From assembly GCA_023101885.1 (NCBI GenBank), contig JALPQD010000404.1:992001-1056000 (forward strand): a DNA stretch of 64,000 nt. Reading direction: 5' to 3'. The notes below the pieces were generated by a model. That model worked only from the letters and a program-made list of their open reading frames with translations. It ran no database searches and was not told the DNA's origin. Source of the stretch: Typhlomys cinereus (taxonomy: Eukaryota > Chordata > Mammalia > Rodentia > Platacanthomyidae). The first letter of the stretch is position 1. Each line of letters begins with the position of its first letter. Made by a program: the position numbers and the translations under genes. Of the stretch, positions 57,788-64,000 are shown piece after piece.

Positions 57788-58388
57788 TTCCTTGCCACTG
57801 CGGACTGCGCTCAGCCAGGGACCATGAAGGATCCAAGATGACTGGATGCAAACTTGCTCTGAAAGCCATTGATTGTGTAGCTTTCGGGGTGAGCATACCA
57901 CGAAACCAAAAGATTATTGCTAACTCCCTAAAGTCCTGGAATGAGACGCTCAACACAAGGTTGGCTGCGCTATCAGAGAAACCCCCATCGATGGACTGGG
58001 CTTACTACAAGGCCCACGTGGTCAAGACAGGCTCAGTGGACGATTTTGAAAAGTTTAATGCTCTGCAGATTCCCATGCTTGAGAACAAGTATGCTGCCCA
58101 GGTGGCCGCTGAAGAAAAGGAAGATGTGAAGCACTGTGCTGAGTTCGTGTCTCTCTCAAAGGTCAGAATCCAGGAGTAGAGAATCAGCTCCGTAAAAGAA
58201 AACACAATTCCTTTTGATCAGATGACCATCGATGCTTGAATTAACTCTTCCCAGAAACCAAATTAGACAAGAAGTACCCCTAATGGCCTCACCAGCCCAT
58301 GGAGAACCTGACATCGGTCAGGTCGGAAAGAAGCTCTGGATCTTACTGTACACACTCTGGACATTAAACTTTAAAAATGTAAAAAAAA
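57788..58388 (+). pseudogene. ATP5PD: Processed pseudogene of ATP5PD (ATP synthase peripheral stalk subunit d)
   Basis: The parent protein (about 161 residues) is part of the peripheral stalk of mitochondrial F1Fo ATP synthase. Here the ATG at 57838 is intact and 113 codons follow to a TAG at 58177-58179. Clear family blocks are [28 protein letters not shown] (one Lys shorter than the usual DDFEKKFNAL) and [12 protein letters not shown]. Homology continues after the stop (IPFDQMTI) to the normal C-terminus near 58300. The natural stop is lost by a small deletion. ATTAAA at about 58363 and an A-run at 58381-58388 close it. No introns, so a retrocopy. Any translated product would lack the last third and is unsupported as functional. 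Confidence 0.95.
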
Positions 58389-58599
58389 TTAGCTTTCAGT
58401 GATGTTGGGCATAAAACAGTCTAACTGAAGAATGTAGGTTCTTATTCAGTTACCAATGTTATAAAAAGGTTATAACTACAAGATATTGAATAAAGCAAGA
58501 AATAAAATTTAAACCTGTCATTCAGATTTGTTTCATCTATCACCTTTACATACCTGAGTACAGATACTGAAAATGGGATAAGTTTGCTGAAGTTTATTT

Positions 58600-58611
58600 C
58601 AGGGAATTCTC

Positions 58612-58664
<53 letters not shown>

Positions 58665-58955
58665 ATAGAGAGACATAGAAAGAGAGACAGAGAGAGACAG
58701 AGAAGATAGTACATATATATGTAGGAGTGTGTACATGAGGACATTTGAGTGTGTGTGCTTGTAAAGGCCCAAGTGTGACATCGAGGGTCACCCTGAGTTG
58801 CTTTGCTCTGGGGTTTCCCAGGTTTCATCTTCCAGGATCAAAATTTCAGGCTGACACAATATCTATCCAGAATATTTTGCGAAGGGTCTGTGAATACCAA
58901 ATCAGTTCTTTTTTATTGGGAGGCAAAAGGTTTAACCACTGAGCTGCCCATCCCT
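58600..58955 (-). repeat. DIP-like B2-superfamily SINE with (TG)n(GA)n tail
   Basis: (TG)n at about 58617-58663, then GA-rich, then 'gtgtgacatcgagggtcaccctgagttgctttgctctggggtttcccagg', and '...ggcaaaaggtttaaccactgagctgccca' as the reverse-complement head. Frames on either strand here are repeat-derived. Confidence 0.8.
58617..58663. repeat. (TG)n microsatellite
   Basis: Pure TG run inside the SINE tail. Confidence 0.95.
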
Positions 58956-60344
58956 ATTTTAAGAAATTTTCACAGGAATAAATGCTATGGTAGAATTAAG
59001 AAGGATTTGCACAGAAAGTAGGCTGTGGTTCAGTAGCAACAAGACTTAACTGAAGTACATAGATTGAAATTTCATGTGTTATTAAACACATTCTACCTCT
59101 AGAAAACAAAAATGAAAATACCCTGATTTGGGGCTCGACTGTTCCTTTAAGATCAACTAAATTCTTTAAAAACAGTTGAGAACTGCAAGCTGTAGTTGAC
59201 GATATATCTGCTAATTAGACTTTGGTCTTTTGAAATTTATCTGATTGGTTCATAATGTATTTGTGTACACTCCAACTTCCAAAACTATAGGGAACACATT
59301 TGGGAAAATATTTGCCTAAGCAATGACCTTTTTAAAATAACTTTACTTCACAGTAAGCCAAGTAAATACTATTTTTAGTGACATGCTTTATATGAGAGAA
59401 GGTTTGTAGTACTGCAGGTTGAATTGAGGTCACAGTATCATGTAATGATTCTTCTTTATGTGGCACTTCAATAAATTGAATTTGCAGAGGTAGTACCTGA
59501 CATTATGAGATATTTCAGAGAATTCATCTCATGGGGTAAAGAGAAAGGAAAATCTCGGGGGTAGGGTATATGAATGATCAGAGAAGGAGCTTATATGTCT
59601 TGGAGATGTTGTTTAGCAGCATTTCAGGAGGATCTGAGGGAAAGAACTCTAATGGGCAGCAGTGGCTAGAGGGTGTTCTATAGATACAGAATTGATCTTT
59701 TCTCCACGTAGCAGATGCTGAGCTTAACTTTATATGGCAATGCAGAGCAGAAAGGTTTTCTCTAAATTGCTAAACATCTGTTTATTTGTGGTATTTTTCA
59801 AGCACTGAGATGTATGAAAGTTTTGGTTTGATGCCAACAGGCTTATAAGACACTGCATAATGTCAGTACAAGTGAATTATCTTTGTCTCATGTATATATT
59901 ACATGTTAGAAACTATTCAGGCACTAAAGTGTGATATATTAAGACCACCATAGTTGCAACATTCCATTTAATGGGATAAGATGCCTGTTTGCGTCTTAAT
60001 TTTATGTGAAACTATAATCAATGTGTTATCACCATCTGTTTATTATATCAAGTATTCAAGTTTGGCAAAACAAATTAGTTGTGAATATTCCATGTAAATT
60101 AAAATGCATTCTTGATTATTAATGTGCTAAATTTGCTACATAACTATAAAATCTACTTTTTCACTTTGTTTTTACTATATTGCTGCCTAATGCATTATGG
60201 ATACTACCTAATATTGTGGTGTTTTTATACATTAATTTCCTCTTGCACTCCCAGTAATAGTTGTATTTTGGTACATTCATATCTGTTATGTATACATGGG
60301 TAAATATATATACATGTTATAAATGTGACATTTTAATCATCAGT
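58956..60344. other. Unassigned AT-rich sequence
   Basis: No gene or repeat I can support. Confidence 0.45.
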
Positions 60345-60535
60345 TCTGACCCATATGAAATGCTCTGTGGGGGTTTGCAAGATGAATCAGTAGTTGCCAA
60401 GTCTGATAATCTAAGTTGAATCTTCTTGGTGAAAGGAGATAACTGACTCTTGTAAGTTCTACTCTGACCTCCAAATATACACTGTGGCACATGTATGTGA
60501 CACACACACAGACACACACACACACACACACACCA
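60345..60535 (+). repeat. B3-like SINE with (CA)n end
   Basis: 'gtttgcaagatgaatcagtagttgccaagtctgataatctaagttgaatc', 'ggtgaaaggagataactgactcttgtaagttctactctgacctccaaatatacactgtggcac', then (CA)n at 60501-60533. B3 layout. Confidence 0.8.
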
Positions 60536-60559
60536 CTCTTGTACTTAGACACAGGTGTT

Positions 60560-61385
60560 AAATCGATGATTGGAGATTCGAGCTCTGGGTACCTTTGTAA
60601 AGAATTCATAGTTGAGTTAAGCCATGAGCAAGCCTGCAATAAATTATCAATTAATGAGAGAAGATCCAACCCACGGTGGGTGGAACTTTCCTGGGAAGAT
60701 GGATAAGATGGAAGGAAAGAATTTGGGGAGTTGCCATATTTCAGTATACTTGGACAGACATATATCATAGTTATACACAGCTGCCAACTTACTAAGCAAA
60801 TGCTTGGGGCATATGTAAAGAATCAGTGTTTGAGTTGATCCCTGAGAAAACCAGGAAGAAATTTTCTATAGGGAGAATCAGCCCATGTGAGTGGGTTTAA
60901 TCTGTGCTCAGGTAAATAAAATGATGAAGCCGGCTGGAGAGTTGTATACTTTGGTATACTTGACCAGACATGCTGGTCTAGCAAGTAAGGATTGTCCCTC
61001 TCAGCAGTCCTGTGGATTTAGCGTGGCTAGTTCCCTCAACCCTTGGTATTGGTATGGGCTCTCTTGCCAAGCTGAACTTGGCAAGAAACCTGATGATAGT
61101 AAACCAAAATAAAACTCCTTGCTTCCTTAAACCATTTGGTTGTGAATTTTTTGGCAACAATGCAGGCTAACTACAACAACATGCTATCTGGCAAGGGAGG
61201 TTTGCCATTCTTTCAGCAGTCCTGTTGATTTGGTGTAGCCAGTTCCATTTGGCCCTAGTATTGCTATAAGCTCTTCTGCCAGACTGGATAAGGAACTGTA
61301 AAAGGACAATCATGAGCCAAATAAAGCCTTTTATCCCATAAGTTGTTTGGTCATGAATTAGCCAGCACCATGCAGATTAATGGTG
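60560..61385 (+). repeat. Two to three adjoining copies of a medium-reiterated rodent repeat
   Basis: Three similar blocks: 60560-60790 ('...ccacggtgggtggaactttcctgggaagatgg'), 60800-61175 ('...cccatgtgagtggg', 'ccagacatgctggtctagcaagtaaggattgtccctctcagcagtcc', 'ggcaacaatgcaggctaactac') and 61176-61382 ('tctggcaagggaggtttgccattctttcagcagtcc...'). They look like partial tandem or overlapping copies. The short frames within are not genes. Confidence 0.7.
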
Positions 61386-61401
61386 ACACACACATACACA
61401 C

Positions 61402-61438
<37 letters not shown>
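61386..61438. repeat. (CA)n microsatellite
   Basis: CA run with minor interruptions, at the end of the repeat cluster. Confidence 0.95.
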
Positions 61439-61440
<2 letters not shown>

Positions 61441-64000
61441 CATAAATGTAAATATTTTAAATGCTTTGTGACTCAGAATATAATTTATTTGATAGAAAAA
61501 AATAAATTGCTTTTTCAATTTTTATTTCCTTGGTCTTGTAAATCTTGAGACAAGCATTCATTTTAGCCTTTACGAACCATTTATCATCATTTAATATAGC
61601 ATAGGATCCTTTCATGTATAAGAAAAATAAAATAAAAGCTTTATTTACATGCACAAGTAGAGAACAATTCTCTGTAAAAATACAAAACATGCTAAAAACA
61701 AAGATGAAGAATTTGAGTTAGAATTATAGGAACTCAAGAAGGAACTTTATAGAAAATCTAATCAGTAATTTTGAATCATAATACGAATTGTTTAATTATT
61801 CATGGATACTTAATAAACACAAAAAAACAGTGTACTTGAAAGCAAGCACTTCAAAATGTTTCTCTAGTAGGTAAGTAGAATCAAGATGAAGATAGTCTTG
61901 GAAGACATGGATTTATGAACTGTTAGGCTGAAATGTAAAGTTTTTTATACTTTTTATTTAAAGTAAGCTGAAATGCATGAAATTTGTGAGTTTTTGCCTC
62001 TTTAATGTACAATTGGGAAGCATTAGTCAAATTTTCAATGCTACACTTCCATCATTGATATGCATTTTCAAAAATTTGCCTTCACCCCAATGTTGGCATG
62101 CATGTATGTATTCTGGATTATGTATGTGAAAACACTGTAAATTTTAGATATTAGGTTTTTGTCAAAAATTATAAAAGTCTGCGACTGATATTTTCATTTG
62201 CTTGATAATAACTTTTCAGTCCCAAATGAACTTAATTTTTATAAGCTCAACTTTTCTGTCTATTCTCTTATGGCTCATACAAATTTCAAAAGTAAACAAC
62301 ATACAAAGTAACAGAGATGTAACTGTAAATGCCACTGGGATTATGAAGTCACACAGAACTTAGTAGGCAAAGGGAATTATTCTATTATGCTCTTAATATA
62401 TTTTAAATTAGCAACACTTTCAATGACATTATTTCTTTAACGGCACCAAAAGCCTGTCACTAGGAATTAGCATGACTACCGTGCCATATTTATACTCAAA
62501 ATATGAAAAATGTCATTCATCTTTAAAAGAAATTATTTTCCTGCAAAATATTAACCTGGTAGAGAAGATAGCAATAAATAATTCAGTAAGGCAAATGTAG
62601 ATGAACATAAATGACAGCATTTTGATGGAATTATTAGCTAGTTGAAAAGGAATACATTGTTCTACTTGATTAGCACCTTGTACATTTCTACTGTTAAAAT
62701 CAGACTGTCAGATATAATTTAAGAAAATAGATTTGACAACATAGCCAAATGATGACCTAAACACATGAGTAATTTATTCTATAATTTCTCTGCATTCTGA
62801 TGATTGTTTAGGTTAATAATGCACACATCAGTGTTTCACATAAATATTATAATTACGAGTAAACCATCTGAGCATGAGCCACTGACTATATTATAAAAAC
62901 AGTGAACAACTCTTATTTTTAAAGCCCTATGCTACCTATCCAGTCAACTTTCTTGTCTTCAAATAAGGAAGTCCTTACAACTTAATCTACTCAACTTTCT
63001 CCAGTGGAAGACATATTGTTGTTGAATAACATAAGGTAAAATGAAGATCCTGTGCTTAATGTGATTGCATGAATTTTTTTGGCCCAAGAACAAGAAGTTC
63101 TGAGCACATTTTACAATACTTCAGTGCTACAAATTGAGTAGAAATAGAATCCCCGAATGGATGGGTAATGAGAATAGAATAGTTCCAAATATACTATCTC
63201 ATCCAATTTCAGGAGTTAAAAGTTATTAGACTTTATAAGGATGCCTAAAACAATCTGCTACACCTTTGTAGAGACTGCTATTTTTCTGATATCACTGCTT
63301 TCACACATTCTTACCAAGAGCCTTTGATTGCATTCTACAATGGGTTTGATATTCAAAGTCAAACATTGTGGTTTCATTTGCATAGATAACTATGTACCAA
63401 TAAAAAACTTTGAAATATTATGAGTTAGTCACATGTGCATTTGTATATACTAACATCTCAAAGCTTATCAAGTTATTATAATACAAAACAAAAAATTAAA
63501 ATAATCTCTTAAAAAGTTCAAACATTAGATTTTCTGTGTGCAGTAAAGGATTGGGTAAAAAAAGCCTTGCCAGTTGAAGGAACACACAAAAATTTTTCTA
63601 GCACAAAAGTGTAGATGAAAATGAAGATTGATCCAAACAGATCAGAACATATATTCAGTCATCCAACGGAATTGATTTTTACTATTGACATGAACACTTG
63701 AACAAAATTTTTCCTAAAGATTTTATTGATGACCATGCAATAGAAGATAAACCTTCATAACATCTCTGCCATCACATGATGATGATTTCCTCAAAATATT
63801 TCCTTGTCAGCTGATCTGAGTAGGAAACATCATAGCATGGAAATCTATAGAATGAAAATCATTGAGTAGTTGAAGTAACATCTAATGATTTCAGGTACAC
63901 TCTGTTGGACTCTTTCAATTTAATCATTGCCTGGATGGTAAAGAATATAATGTAATCAATATTTTCAAGCCTTCCTTTTAATCTTATGTTAAAACTACTC
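61439..64000. other. Mostly unassigned AT-rich sequence
   Basis: About 62090-62290 resembles a very old minus-strand L1 ('tagatattaggtttttgtcaaaaatt', 'cttgataataacttttcag'). Elsewhere I see no repeat, gene or frame beyond chance length. Confidence 0.45.

Noticed and set aside
60491..60706. Frames rich in alternating Thr-His or Val-Cys
   Set aside because: They come from the (CA)n microsatellite.
1..64000. CRISPR arrays, bacterial operons, tRNA or rRNA genes, phage or plasmid modules
   Set aside because: No evenly spaced short repeats with unique spacers, no ribosome-binding-site-led gene runs, and no cloverleaf other than SINE heads were seen. The window is vertebrate nuclear DNA.

Overview
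This is a gene-poor, transposon-dense window of a mammalian nuclear genome. I found no intact host protein-coding gene, tRNA, rRNA, CRISPR array or bacterial-type operon. Almost every open reading frame longer than 60 codons lies in a retroelement or is a chance frame. The only host-gene relatives are two processed pseudogenes: CZIB (C1orf123 family) at about 25.8-26.5 kb and ATP5PD (mitochondrial ATP synthase subunit d) at about 57.8-58.4 kb. I found no new biological system. What is worth a second look is the detailed history of nested retroelement insertions.

Organism. The mix of B1-like, B2/B3-like and B4-like SINEs, MaLR and ERVK-type LTR elements, and L1s with monomeric 5' UTRs and G-rich 3' UTRs points to a myomorph rodent. 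The commonest tRNA-derived SINE starts like mouse B2 but has a different body and ends in (CA)n or (GA)n plus AAATAAA. That fits the DIP-type B2-superfamily SINEs of Dipodoidea (jerboas and relatives) better than mouse or rat. This assignment is an inference.

Layout. 0-12 kb: SINEs, a 5'-truncated minus-strand L1 with an 11-bp target-site duplication (TSD), older L1 fragments and a polypurine tract. 12-17 kb: an internally deleted L1 and a textbook twin-primed (5'-inverted) L1 with a 14-bp TSD. 17-22 kb: old L1 and rodent repeats, two minus-strand SINEs and a local sequence duplication. 22-27 kb: a minus-strand solo LTR carrying a 38/19-bp tandem array, L1 nested in L1, and the CZIB pseudogene. 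27.2-29.5 kb: an internally deleted betaretrovirus-like (ERVK) provirus with a broken gag and a run of 29 G. 34.9-38.9 kb: an L1 3' end split by a rodent repeat (6-bp TSD) and by a complete minus-strand MaLR element (5-bp TSD, about 4% LTR divergence). 42.1-48.5 kb: an essentially full-length L1 flanked by a perfect 16-bp TSD but catalytically dead. 49.7-52.8 kb: an older L1 with decayed 5' UTR monomers, a 43-bp triplication and another L1 3' end inside it. 54-57 kb: an older solo MaLR LTR, then an LTR with an envelope-TM remnant on the minus strand. 57.8-61.4 kb: the ATP5PD pseudogene, SINEs and copies of a medium-reiterated rodent repeat. 61.4-64 kb is mostly unassigned AT-rich sequence.

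How the parts relate. Nothing here forms a pathway. L1 machinery explains the SINEs, processed pseudogenes and truncated or inverted L1s. The LTR elements inserted by retroviral integration. All boundaries come from reading the sequence by eye and may be off by a few to tens of bases unless a TSD is given.
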